Of a stretch of 34,898 nucleotides of DNA, positions 7,087 to 13,718 are shown one piece after another; the stretch's first letter is position 1, and each line of letters starts with the position of its first letter. The position numbers and the translations under genes are program-made. The stretch spans positions 1-34,898 of the forward strand of contig NZ_PZKF01000029.1 of assembly GCF_003034995.1 (NCBI RefSeq), written 5' to 3'. The stretch comes from Phaeovulum veldkampii DSM 11550 (GTDB lineage Bacteria > Pseudomonadota > Alphaproteobacteria > Rhodobacterales > Rhodobacteraceae). Below the pieces are notes generated by a model. The model did no database searches. It was not told where the DNA came from and saw nothing but the letters and a program-made list of their open reading frames with translations.

Positions 7087-7626
7087 TCAGTTTGCGGGCG
7101 CGCCGGTGACCGAAGGTCCGGACCGCACGCCGCTGTGGATGTGGCTGTCGCCAATATTCTTGCCGTTGTGCCGGACCTCACCGCCGGTGATTTCAACGTT
7201 GGCGCCGTCAACCTTGAAACGCACCCCACCCACGGCGATCTCGAGGTAATCCTCGGCCAGGGTTAGCGTGACATTGCCAAAGTTCAGAACATTCTGATCG
7301 GCCGCCATCGAGGGCGACGGGTTGGAACTCGAATGGGTCAAAGGCACGGCCACCGCCTGCTGAAAATCGCCATTCGGCGACATCGCGGTGAACTGCTGCC
7401 CAACGCTGGGTGGTGTGTGGACCCGCAGGGCGCCTGAGAACTGCGCGTACGGGATCCACGGAGAGAGAAACCGCCCCTCGGTCCCATGCGCAGGTCCAAA
7501 GTCTAGCCGGATTCGTTGCGTGTTTGTATCAACCTCGGCCACGGTGCCGTGCCGCATCATGCCTGAGAACCGGCGTTCCAATTCCGCGATACGCGCGGCC
7601 AATTCCACCAATTCGCGGATCGCCAT
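7087..7626 (-). CDS. Baseplate spike protein V (P2 gpV-like)
   Basis: A 179-aa protein. Residues 1-25 form a helical lead (MAIRELVELAARIAELERRF), followed by an OB-fold (HGTVAEVDTNTQRIRLDFG) and a beta-helical needle region. At the C-terminus DSHIHSGV (H162-I-H164) followed by GAPAN corresponds to the HxH iron-binding apex seen in P2 gpV and phi92 gp138. Trimers of this protein form the sharpened tip that pierces the outer membrane. The needle tip is intact, so this part of the phage appears functional. Confidence 0.85.
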   Translation of the reverse strand: MAIRELVELAARIAELERRFSGMMRHGTVAEVDTNTQRIRLDFGPAHGTEGRFLSPWIPYAQFSGALRVHTPPSVGQQFTAMSPNGDFQQAVAVPLTHSSSNPSPSMAADQNVLNFGNVTLTLAEDYLEIAVGGVRFKVDGANVEITGGEVRHNGKNIGDSHIHSGVRSGPSVTGAPAN

Positions 7627-7627
7627 G

Positions 7628-8440
7628 TCATAATGCCTCTGCCGCGGTCATTGTTGCATCGATCACCGTGACGCGCTCGCCTTCCTCGTCGAAGATGACC
7701 GCATCCAGGGTCACGGGATCACCTTGGGCATCGAGCGTGGGCAAAACGCCCAGCTGATCCATGACCTCTAGCGACACACCCAGCATCTGCGCTGTGCGCG
7801 CCCAATCGGGGACATCCTCGCCCTCGATCTGCTCGCGCAGCATGGCCGCGATCGGCGCCAAGCTCTGATCCGCTGCCATCAGCGCCAGGACCTCGCCCCA
7901 GGCGGTGCCCAGCAGAATGTCCGCCCCCACCGCAGGCGTGTCGACCAGATCGCAGGTCAGGACCAGTTGCCGGGCGGCAAAGCGCACACCGTTTTCCGAT
8001 GACGCCCCGCGGCGAGAAAGCCGCCGGGTCACGCGTGGCACCAGCTTCAGCCAGGCCCGCGTCCAGGAGTTGTCATCGCGGGTCAGCGCGGTGAGGACTT
8101 GGTGCTCCATCATATCAAGCGTCAGTTCCATCCCCTCATCCGTATGCGGAATAGCGATGGTGATCTGGCCGCCCTGACCATCGCGTGCTGGCACCTCGAC
8201 CCTTGTCGCGATGGCGAGCTCGATCACCAGATCACAGCGCTGCGCGTCGCCCGCGAGATCGCGACCGGTGATGTCTGCTTCGTGCTCATCCGTGGTCAGC
8301 ACCAAAAGCGGCTGGCGGTTTTCGGCGATGGTCTGATCGATTGGGTCGACCGCGCTGTCGAACACCCGGGCGCCCGCCAAGGTGCGATCCCGCAGCGCAC
8401 GAGCCGCAGCCAGCCGCATGACAAGGCGTGTCAGGCTCAT
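7628..8440 (-). CDS. Putative tail completion / head-tail connector protein
   Basis: A 270-aa protein (MSLTRLVMRLAAARALRDRT). It lies between the head-tail adaptor gene and baseplate gene V, the position of tail terminator or completion genes. Features are a mixed alpha/beta N-terminal half (QPLLVLTTDEHEADI, CDLVIELAIATRV) and an acidic C-terminus. I recognise no catalytic motif. The assignment rests on position and on similarity in style to phage tail terminators, so it is tentative. It begins within an ATGA overlap (8437-8440) of the upstream gene's stop. Confidence 0.5.
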   Translation of the reverse strand: MSLTRLVMRLAAARALRDRTLAGARVFDSAVDPIDQTIAENRQPLLVLTTDEHEADITGRDLAGDAQRCDLVIELAIATRVEVPARDGQGGQITIAIPHTDEGMELTLDMMEHQVLTALTRDDNSWTRAWLKLVPRVTRRLSRRGASSENGVRFAARQLVLTCDLVDTPAVGADILLGTAWGEVLALMAADQSLAPIAAMLREQIEGEDVPDWARTAQMLGVSLEVMDQLGVLPTLDAQGDPVTLDAVIFDEEGERVTVIDATMTAAEAL

Positions 8441-8850
8441 GCGATTTCATCCTCTTGGACAAGGATCAGGGTCAAGTCGCCCAGATCCGAGGTGGTGACC
8501 CTTGAAATCGCATAGCTCGGCTGCCCGCTGCGTGCCGTCAGGACCACCACATCGCCGGTGATCGGCAGCCAGGGCAGCTGATCGATCTGTGGCTTGGCGA
8601 TCCAGAACTCAGCGGCGGCGGTGGACAGCTTGGTCATGCCCGACATTTGCCCACCACGCGCTTGGCCGCGCAGGTCATCCTGCGCAGGGCCAGCTGAGAA
8701 GATGCCATAGGTTATTGTCTCGGGGCGGTCTGGATCGGCGGTGCGTTCCGCGTATTGCTTGGACACACGCGGGCGCAGAAGGGCCGGTTCGGCGAAAACG
8801 CCCTTGACTGCTGCGCTAGTGTGCGCATCCAAGTCATTGAAAAGAGACAT
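8437..8850 (-). CDS. Head-tail adaptor protein
   Basis: A 137-aa protein (MSLFNDLDAHTSAAVKGVFA). Small size, the N-terminal FNDLDAHTSAAV motif and a beta-barrel-like C-terminus (ITGDVVVLTARSGQPSYAI) fit lambda FII-like/ATPase-free head-tail joining proteins that cap the portal and accept the tail. It is downstream of the capsid gene, separated from it by two antitoxin-like genes. Its stop overlaps the next gene's ATG. Confidence 0.5.
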   Translation of the reverse strand: MSLFNDLDAHTSAAVKGVFAEPALLRPRVSKQYAERTADPDRPETITYGIFSAGPAQDDLRGQARGGQMSGMTKLSTAAAEFWIAKPQIDQLPWLPITGDVVVLTARSGQPSYAISRVTTSDLGDLTLILVQEDEIA

Positions 8851-8876
8851 GATATCACCGCCACAAGGAAATGCAG

Positions 8877-9059
8877 ATGGAAGACACGTCCATCAGAACC
8901 GCCGAGGAGCATCGACAGGCCCTTCAGCAGATCGAACGACTATGGCACGCCGCCCCCGGTTCACCCGACGAAGTCAGACTTGAAAAATTGGTGGCCGCGG
9001 TGGAAGTCTATGAAGCGCGGAGTGTCAGCGGATGGGACGATAAGCAGACCCAAGGCTGA
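8877..9059 (+). CDS. HigA-like antitoxin N-terminal domain, no HTH (orphan)
   Basis: A 60-aa protein. IRTAEEHRQALQQIERLW and then APGSPDEVRLEKLVAAVEVYE match the helical N-terminal domain of a class of HigA antitoxins, which usually continue into a DNA-binding HTH after a PI..PDP segment. Here the frame diverges after the first 45 residues and ends (SGWDDKQTQG), so the HTH is absent. The start at 8877 was chosen because AAGGA lies about 7 nt upstream; ATG 8871 is an alternative. It is encoded opposite to the structural genes and no HigB toxin adjoins it. Confidence 0.5.
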   Translation: MEDTSIRTAEEHRQALQQIERLWHAAPGSPDEVRLEKLVAAVEVYEARSVSGWDDKQTQG

Positions 9060-9068
9060 CAGCCGCCG

Positions 9069-9362
9069 TCAGACCTTACTGGTTCGGCAGACCCCGAGTT
9101 TAAAGCCAAGGGCTCTGACTACCGTCAATACCAGTGAAAATGGCGGGTCATTCCCATCACGAAATGCCTCAAGCAACGCAGTAGGCTCTATGCCAACTTG
9201 CGCGGCTATGCCTTCGGGGCCGCGTGCTCGGATTACGTCACCGATGGCGCCAATGATCACCAGAGCGTCCCCATCATCGAATGCAGCTTCCAAATACGCG
9301 TCCTGCTCGACACGCGTCTGAAGATGTTCCTGAATATCCCAATCCGTGATTTCGTGAGGCAT
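9069..9362 (-). CDS. HTH addiction-module antidote protein (HI1420-like), orphan
   Basis: A 97-aa protein (MPHEITDWDIQEHLQTRVEQ). The arrangement DIQEHL, YLEAAFDDGD, a GDVIRARG helix, the HTH GIAAQVGIEPTALLEAF and the end LVLTVVRALGFKL matches putative addiction-module antidote proteins of the Xre family. These normally follow a RelE/HigB2-type toxin on the same strand. Here the preceding minus-strand gene is the major capsid gene, and only about 80 nt without a full toxin ORF lies between them. The partner is therefore absent. Confidence 0.7.
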   Translation of the reverse strand: MPHEITDWDIQEHLQTRVEQDAYLEAAFDDGDALVIIGAIGDVIRARGPEGIAAQVGIEPTALLEAFRDGNDPPFSLVLTVVRALGFKLGVCRTSKV

Positions 9363-9443
9363 ATTTATGCTTTCTGCGATGCGGCCAGCATAACGTTGCT
9401 CTGGATGTCATTCCAACGCAACGCCTCTTCCGGTTCTGCTGGA

Positions 9444-10475
9444 TTACGTCCGCTTGCCCGGGATCAGGACCCGCGGGCGCGTGCAGTAATGCAGCGCGTT
9501 CATCTGGAACTCGAGGTTCACGCCCTTGCCGTTCTGCATTTCCCACTGCTTGCCGTAAAGACGCTGGCCGGGGGTATTGACCGTTTCGATGTAGTCCGCC
9601 GGCGCATAGACGGTGCGGAAGAGTCCGGGCACGCCCGAGGGCACGAGGTGGCACTTATCGGTGTCAATGCCGACATTCTGGCCGCCGCGATAGTTCATCC
9701 AGGTGATGCCGCCGAACTCGAAGGCGCCGTAGATGCCGGAATTGCCCGAGTTGATATAGGCGTTCCGGAGCGACGCCGCGTCCGCATAACCCTTATAGGT
9801 CTCACGCACTTCTTGGTGGGCGATTAGATCGTCGAAGAAGGCATCGCCACAGAGCGCCATGATGCCTGTGTAAGGTAGACCATCCAGAATGCCGGCCATC
9901 TGGCGGATGACACCGGCGCATTTCTTGCGGAGCGCACCGTCCGCGGCGCTGGCATTGTCGAGGTCAAAATCGACCACCGCCTGCTGGCTTTCGCCAAACT
10001 CGGTGAAATAATCAAACAGTACCGAACCGTCAGCATCGAGAAGCTGGCCGGTCTTGAGAATGTTCAGCCGGTGGTATTCTTCCGTGAGCGCGAAGAACTG
10101 GCTCGCTTCCGCCGCGCGATCCGCGATCTTCTGCTGCAACCGCTCGACAGCCACTTCCTGGCCGAAGGCGCGGACCTGCTGCACCTCGTCGGCATAGATC
10201 GCGTCGTCCACCTGAAAATGCGGCACCTTGAGCATGCGCACGGCGCGCTTTGATTTATCGAAGGTCTGGCCAGGCCCACCGCGCGGGCTCGCGGAGACCA
10301 ACATGCGGTTTTGTTCTTTGTCCTTCTCGATCGCGATATCCAGCGTATCGATGCTGGTGGTCTGGAACAGCCCCATCTGCCCGATGCGGGACGGGGTATA
10401 TTTGATCTCACGAAGCGCGTCCGTGAGGCGCATGACGCTGAAGGCGTCCTGACTGAAGATGTTGAGGATCGACAT
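9444..10475 (-). CDS. Major capsid protein (lambda gpE-like)
   Basis: A 343-aa protein starting MSILNIFSQDAFSVMRLTDA. Characteristic sequences of the lambda gpE/major capsid protein E family are present: LREIKYTPSRIGQMGLF, TTSIDTLDIAIEKD, a long central helix (RLQQKIADRAAEASQFFAL) and ITWMNYRGG near the C-terminus. Lambda E is 341 aa, so this is full length. It builds the icosahedral shell. The ATG at 10475 has AAGGA about 8 nt upstream; a longer in-frame extension is not supported. It follows the decoration gene in the lambda order but with an antitoxin-like gene inserted between. Confidence 0.9.
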   Translation of the reverse strand: MSILNIFSQDAFSVMRLTDALREIKYTPSRIGQMGLFQTTSIDTLDIAIEKDKEQNRMLVSASPRGGPGQTFDKSKRAVRMLKVPHFQVDDAIYADEVQQVRAFGQEVAVERLQQKIADRAAEASQFFALTEEYHRLNILKTGQLLDADGSVLFDYFTEFGESQQAVVDFDLDNASAADGALRKKCAGVIRQMAGILDGLPYTGIMALCGDAFFDDLIAHQEVRETYKGYADAASLRNAYINSGNSGIYGAFEFGGITWMNYRGGQNVGIDTDKCHLVPSGVPGLFRTVYAPADYIETVNTPGQRLYGKQWEMQNGKGVNLEFQMNALHYCTRPRVLIPGKRT

Positions 10476-10616
10476 GGGAGGTCCTTTATTGCGTCGGCGC
10501 GCCAGCGACTGGCCACGCGGGATCACCCCGCTGTCCGAGGGCGCGGGAGATCGCTTTGGTTGAGTGGACGACGTTTTCGCCTTGCCTTGCCGGCTTAGCC
10601 GCACCACCGTTGCCAC

Positions 10617-10826
10617 ATGCAAAAAACGATGAAATATCGAGGGTATCAGGCCGAAGTCTCCGAAGAGGCAGGGCTACTGGTAGGGCACATCTCTGGAATT
10701 CGAGACCGGGTTGGCTTTCATGCGGAGAGTGTTGAGGCGTTGCGCGAAGCCTTCAAAGAAGCGGTGGACGATTATCTAGAGGTCTGCCAGGTGGTCGGTA
10801 AGGAACCAGCCAGGCCTGACCCATAA
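10617..10826 (+). CDS. Orphan HicB-type antitoxin-like protein
   Basis: A 69-aa protein. The order MKYRGYQAEVSEEAGLL, GHISGIRDRVGF, then SVEALREAFKEAVDDYLEVC is the partial RNase H-like fold of HicB antitoxins. HicB normally follows or precedes the small RNA-binding toxin HicA. No HicA-like ORF is present on either side, where capsid and decoration genes lie on the opposite strand. The first ATG (10617) or the ATG four codons on could be the start; neither has a good RBS. Confidence 0.65.
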   Translation: MQKTMKYRGYQAEVSEEAGLLVGHISGIRDRVGFHAESVEALREAFKEAVDDYLEVCQVVGKEPARPDP

Positions 10827-10844
10827 TCGCAAGATGGGGTAAAC

Positions 10845-11216
10845 TTACCGCACGACGATCCCGACGACCGCCAAGTCAGCTTGAGCTGCTGCCTTTTCTG
10901 CCGCCTGATCGCGGTCCGGATGGTAGGTCAAAACCTTGCCGTTGACCTCAGCATCTCGGGTGATGGCGGCAACCGCAACATCACTAGCAGTGGCATCGCA
11001 GCCGTAGAGGGCGATCGCCACGGCCATCTGGCTGCCATCGGTCGCGCCTACTGCGCTCGTCACATATTTCCCGCTGGCGGTGATTTTGCCGAGCACAGTG
11101 CCCGGGGCGATGATGCCTGCGCCGCTGGCGATGGTGATGTTTTCCCGAGAGCGCTGGCCATTAGCCTCAGTCATCAGGAATTCGCCGGGATGCCGGCCTT
11201 CAATGAGAACGGTCAT
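10845..11216 (-). CDS. Head decoration protein (lambda gpD-like)
   Basis: A 123-aa protein (MTVLIEGRHPGEFLMTEANG). RHPGEFLMTEANGQRSRENI, an AGTVLG-type turn (APGTVLGKITA) and ALYGCDATA are typical of the lambda D family (110 aa). It binds three-fold positions of the expanded capsid and stabilises it against DNA pressure. It lies 17 nt downstream of the protease gene. It is intact. Confidence 0.85.
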   Translation of the reverse strand: MTVLIEGRHPGEFLMTEANGQRSRENITIASGAGIIAPGTVLGKITASGKYVTSAVGATDGSQMAVAIALYGCDATASDVAVAAITRDAEVNGKVLTYHPDRDQAAEKAAAQADLAVVGIVVR

Positions 11217-11232
11217 GGACGGTCTCTCCTAT

Positions 11233-11643
11233 TCAGCTGAAGCGCGCATTGGCTTGGGTGATGGCTTTTGCCCACCCGGCCGCATTGCGTTCAGACCGGT
11301 TGAGATGATCGGCCGGAGTTTCGGCGCCGAGTTCGGCCTCTTGCGCGGCCCGGTCAGCGATGGAGGCGGACGTACTGGCTTTCGGCGATGCTGCCAGCAC
11401 CTTGGCTGCGTCGCCTGCCGACATCTCTGTCTCGAGCGCCAGCACCAGCGCCTGGGCCTCGCGGCCATCCGTTTCCGGCGCCGTCAGAATGGATTTGATC
11501 CGCGCTGTGGCCTCCGCCTTGCCGGCGGTGACGCCAGCCGCATGGGCTTCCGTCCGGGCCGCATCGACAGCCCCCTGCAGATCAGCGGGGCTGATGGCAG
11601 AGACATCGCCCTGCGGCGCCTCACTTTGGGTGGTTTTGGTCAT
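11233..11643 (-). CDS. Nested capsid scaffold protein (lambda Nu3-like) inside the protease gene
   Basis: An in-frame ATG at 11643 within the protease gene is preceded by GGAGGA with 5 nt spacing, the best-placed internal RBS in the gene. It would give a 136-aa protein (MTKTTQSEAPQGDVSAISP) that is Ala/Glu-rich and helical, composition typical of phage scaffolds. Lambda Nu3 is made the same way from the 3' part of gene C. Production is predicted from the start signals and the lambda parallel. Confidence 0.6.
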   Translation of the reverse strand: MTKTTQSEAPQGDVSAISPADLQGAVDAARTEAHAAGVTAGKAEATARIKSILTAPETDGREAQALVLALETEMSAGDAAKVLAASPKASTSASIADRAAQEAELGAETPADHLNRSERNAAGWAKAITQANARFS

Positions 11644-12579
11644 AGGTCCTCCATTTCTCTGGGGGCTTGCCCCGGAGGGCGGTTGCGAGAGCGCGGCGAT
11701 CACCTCATCAAGGCTTGCCATGCGATCGGCGAGGCCCTGGGCGATGGCATCGGCGCCAAGATAGGTGCGGGCTTCTGTCGCCCGGATCGCCTCGGCACTG
11801 ACCCGGCCCGCGCGGCCCTCGGCCACGAGGCCGACGAACTGATCGTAAATTTTCATCACCTCGGCCTGCAGGTCGGCGCGGACGGCGTCTGACAGCGGCC
11901 CAAACGGGTGGCCGTCGACCTTATGCGCGCCTGCGTGAATGAGCGTCGGCTTTACACCCCGATCCTCGAGCTCGCCCGATCGATCGAGGTGGGTCAGCAC
12001 AACGCCGATCGAGCCGACCATCGAGGTGGGCGAAACGATGATTTCACTGGCCGCACTGGCAATGCCGTAGGCCGCGGAGACCGACACATCGTTCACGAAA
12101 GCTACGACCGGCTTGGTCTTGTTGACCGCACTGACCAGCTTGGCCGTGGCGAACATGCCCGTGGCCTCACCCCCAGGACTGTCGATATCCAAGAGCACCG
12201 CTCGCACATCCGGGTCGGCTTCCGCCTCGCGCAGCTGCGCGGCAATCCCCTCATAGGAGACGAGGCCGGAACTCGCCCCGATCCAGGCGCCGCGGTTCAC
12301 CAGGCTGCCCACAATCGGCAGGATGGCGACCCCGTTTTCCACGCGCATAGACCCGACACCGCCATTGTCGCGCCGATATGTGCCAACGAACCGGTTGGTC
12401 TCGGGCGTGACCGTTTGCAGCGGCTCAATGCCAATCCGTCCTTGCAGCACATGCAAGATCAGATCAGCCTTGTCCGGGTGCAAAAGCAGTGGTCGGTTCA
12501 GAACGCGGCCCGCAATCTGCGCCAGGGACGGTCCCGCTTCAGCGACGGCCGTCTGTTTGATATCGGGCTGTTCCGTCAC
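11233..12579 (-). CDS. Prohead protease, S49 family (lambda gpC-like)
   Basis: A 448-aa protein. The S49 core contains RVENGVAILPIVGSL, an LLDIDSPGGEA loop and the SVSAAYGIASAA stretch, whose Ser (about residue 168) should be the nucleophile, followed by PTSMVGSIGVV. This is the SppA/gpC protease that matures the prohead. The C-terminal 136 residues are an Ala-rich scaffold region with its own internal start. GTG 12579 was chosen because AGGAGG lies 6 nt upstream and the GTGA overlaps the previous ORF's stop. An ATG at 12639 without comparable RBS is an alternative. Gene order with portal and decoration protein is lambda-like. Confidence 0.85.
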   Translation of the reverse strand: MTEQPDIKQTAVAEAGPSLAQIAGRVLNRPLLLHPDKADLILHVLQGRIGIEPLQTVTPETNRFVGTYRRDNGGVGSMRVENGVAILPIVGSLVNRGAWIGASSGLVSYEGIAAQLREAEADPDVRAVLLDIDSPGGEATGMFATAKLVSAVNKTKPVVAFVNDVSVSAAYGIASAASEIIVSPTSMVGSIGVVLTHLDRSGELEDRGVKPTLIHAGAHKVDGHPFGPLSDAVRADLQAEVMKIYDQFVGLVAEGRAGRVSAEAIRATEARTYLGADAIAQGLADRMASLDEVIAALSQPPSGASPQRNGGPMTKTTQSEAPQGDVSAISPADLQGAVDAARTEAHAAGVTAGKAEATARIKSILTAPETDGREAQALVLALETEMSAGDAAKVLAASPKASTSASIADRAAQEAELGAETPADHLNRSERNAAGWAKAITQANARFS

Positions 12580-12746
12580 CTCACCCCTCCTGTTCCAAGC
12601 GCAAAACGTCGTGGGCCGCGCCCCTGCAACTGTGCGCATTGCTCTTCAAAGCTGCGGATAACAGACAAAAGCCGATCGGGATGCGCCCGGTGGTATGTTA
12701 CCGCGCGTTCCACACCGTTTGATCCGGCCCGAAAGCGCACCTCCAT
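12576..12746 (-). CDS. gpW-like head-tail joining ORF overlapping the portal 3' end
   Basis: A 56-aa frame: GVERAVTYHRAHPDRLLSVI, then a helix and GRGPRRFAL. The pattern, with a basic R-x-VTY strand followed by two helices and a GR.PRR tail, resembles the C-terminal part of lambda gpW-type joining proteins. That call is tentative. The TGA overlaps the GTG of the protease as GTGA, so the ORF is placed like a real gene. Its ATG (12746) lies inside the truncated portal frame, and its own N-terminal part may be missing. Either a short complete gene or the tail of one fused here by recombination. Confidence 0.35.
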   Translation of the reverse strand: MEVRFRAGSNGVERAVTYHRAHPDRLLSVIRSFEEQCAQLQGRGPRRFALGTGGVR

Positions 12747-13713
12747 ACCCCGCAACCATCTCGATATAGGCCTCCATCGGCGAGATACCTTGCGCCAACA
12801 TCTGCGCCTGTTCCTGGGGCGTCAGCAGCCCCTGGAGCACCTGCTCGGTTGGCTCGTCCGAGGTGATCGTCACCGCAAACAGCGTCTGCACGATTGCTGC
12901 CATCAGCGTGGCATCGGCCAGCTGATCGAACTGACGGGCCACCTGTAGTGCTGGCACCAGCGGAGAAATCCCCCGATGCGTGCCGGGTGCGCCCTCAAAA
13001 ATGTGGATCACACGCAGCCGTCCCGCAGCATCCCGGGCGCGCACGTCATATTCCACGTCGTGTTTGAACAGGTCCTTGCGAATGGCGCGGTAGCCCACGG
13101 GCATGCCATCGGCGTCCGTATAGACCCCGTTGATCAGCCGCCGCATGCTTTCGGTCTTGCGCGACAGGCGATGTGGCGGCAGCAGGCGCACTTTCGTGCC
13201 GTAGCGGTTCCACGGTCGCTTGCGCCAGGGGAGCTCAGCCAAGATTTCGCCGGTGATGAGCCAGGAGCGGAAGGCCGCCGCCTGCATTTGCCCGAACGTG
13301 CGAAGGCCTTGGATATCGCATTCCTGGGCATTGCGCGCCCAAAGCTCGAAGCGGCGCTCCACCGTCTTGGCCCAATCAGACGCTTGGGCTGGTGTCATGC
13401 CAAAAGTCTCGTTCTCTGGCAGCGCTTTCAGCTGCAGCCCCGTGCCCACGGTATTGGCCACGCATTGCTCCAACGCGCCTGCAAGCCAGCCGCTGTTGTG
13501 CAGAAGGTCGTTGACCCGCGCGGCAGCATCGTCCCAGGCTTCGCCGATATCGTCCTGCGCCTCGCGCAGGGCCGGCTTCCAACCGGCAAAGGTCACGCCC
13601 CGTCCGCCCCGCATGTATTTGCCCGAGGGTCTGGGGAGGCTCATCCCCTCCGGCCCTGCCGCCGGAGGCAGCGCCTCGGCCAGCAGATCTTTCAACTTTG
13701 CGATCACAGACAT
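12646..13713 (-). CDS. Portal protein (lambda gpB-like), C-terminally truncated
   Basis: A 355-aa ORF. Lambda-type portal features are clear: RPSGKYMRGGRGVTFAGW near the start, LLHNSGWLAGALEQCVANTV, then a clip-region HIFEGAPGTHRGISPLVPA and QFDQLADATLMAAIVQTLF. Lambda gpB has 533 aa and family members about 500. Here the family sequence stops at SPMEAYIEMVAGYGGA; the remaining 30 residues (RIKRCGTRGN...) look like out-of-frame translation. About 150 residues, including the wing and C-terminal helices, are gone, so the dodecameric DNA channel is unlikely to form. ATG 13713 lies 6 nt after the terminase stop. Confidence 0.8.
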   Translation of the reverse strand: MSVIAKLKDLLAEALPPAAGPEGMSLPRPSGKYMRGGRGVTFAGWKPALREAQDDIGEAWDDAAARVNDLLHNSGWLAGALEQCVANTVGTGLQLKALPENETFGMTPAQASDWAKTVERRFELWARNAQECDIQGLRTFGQMQAAAFRSWLITGEILAELPWRKRPWNRYGTKVRLLPPHRLSRKTESMRRLINGVYTDADGMPVGYRAIRKDLFKHDVEYDVRARDAAGRLRVIHIFEGAPGTHRGISPLVPALQVARQFDQLADATLMAAIVQTLFAVTITSDEPTEQVLQGLLTPQEQAQMLAQGISPMEAYIEMVAGYGGALSGRIKRCGTRGNIPPGASRSAFVCYPQL

Positions 13714-13718
13714 GTGAG

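Noticed and set aside
9363-9443. Possible toxin C-terminal fragment between capsid and antidote genes
   Set aside because: A short open frame ending IQSNVMLAASQKA exists on the minus strand, but no toxin family is recognisable and it is too short to support.
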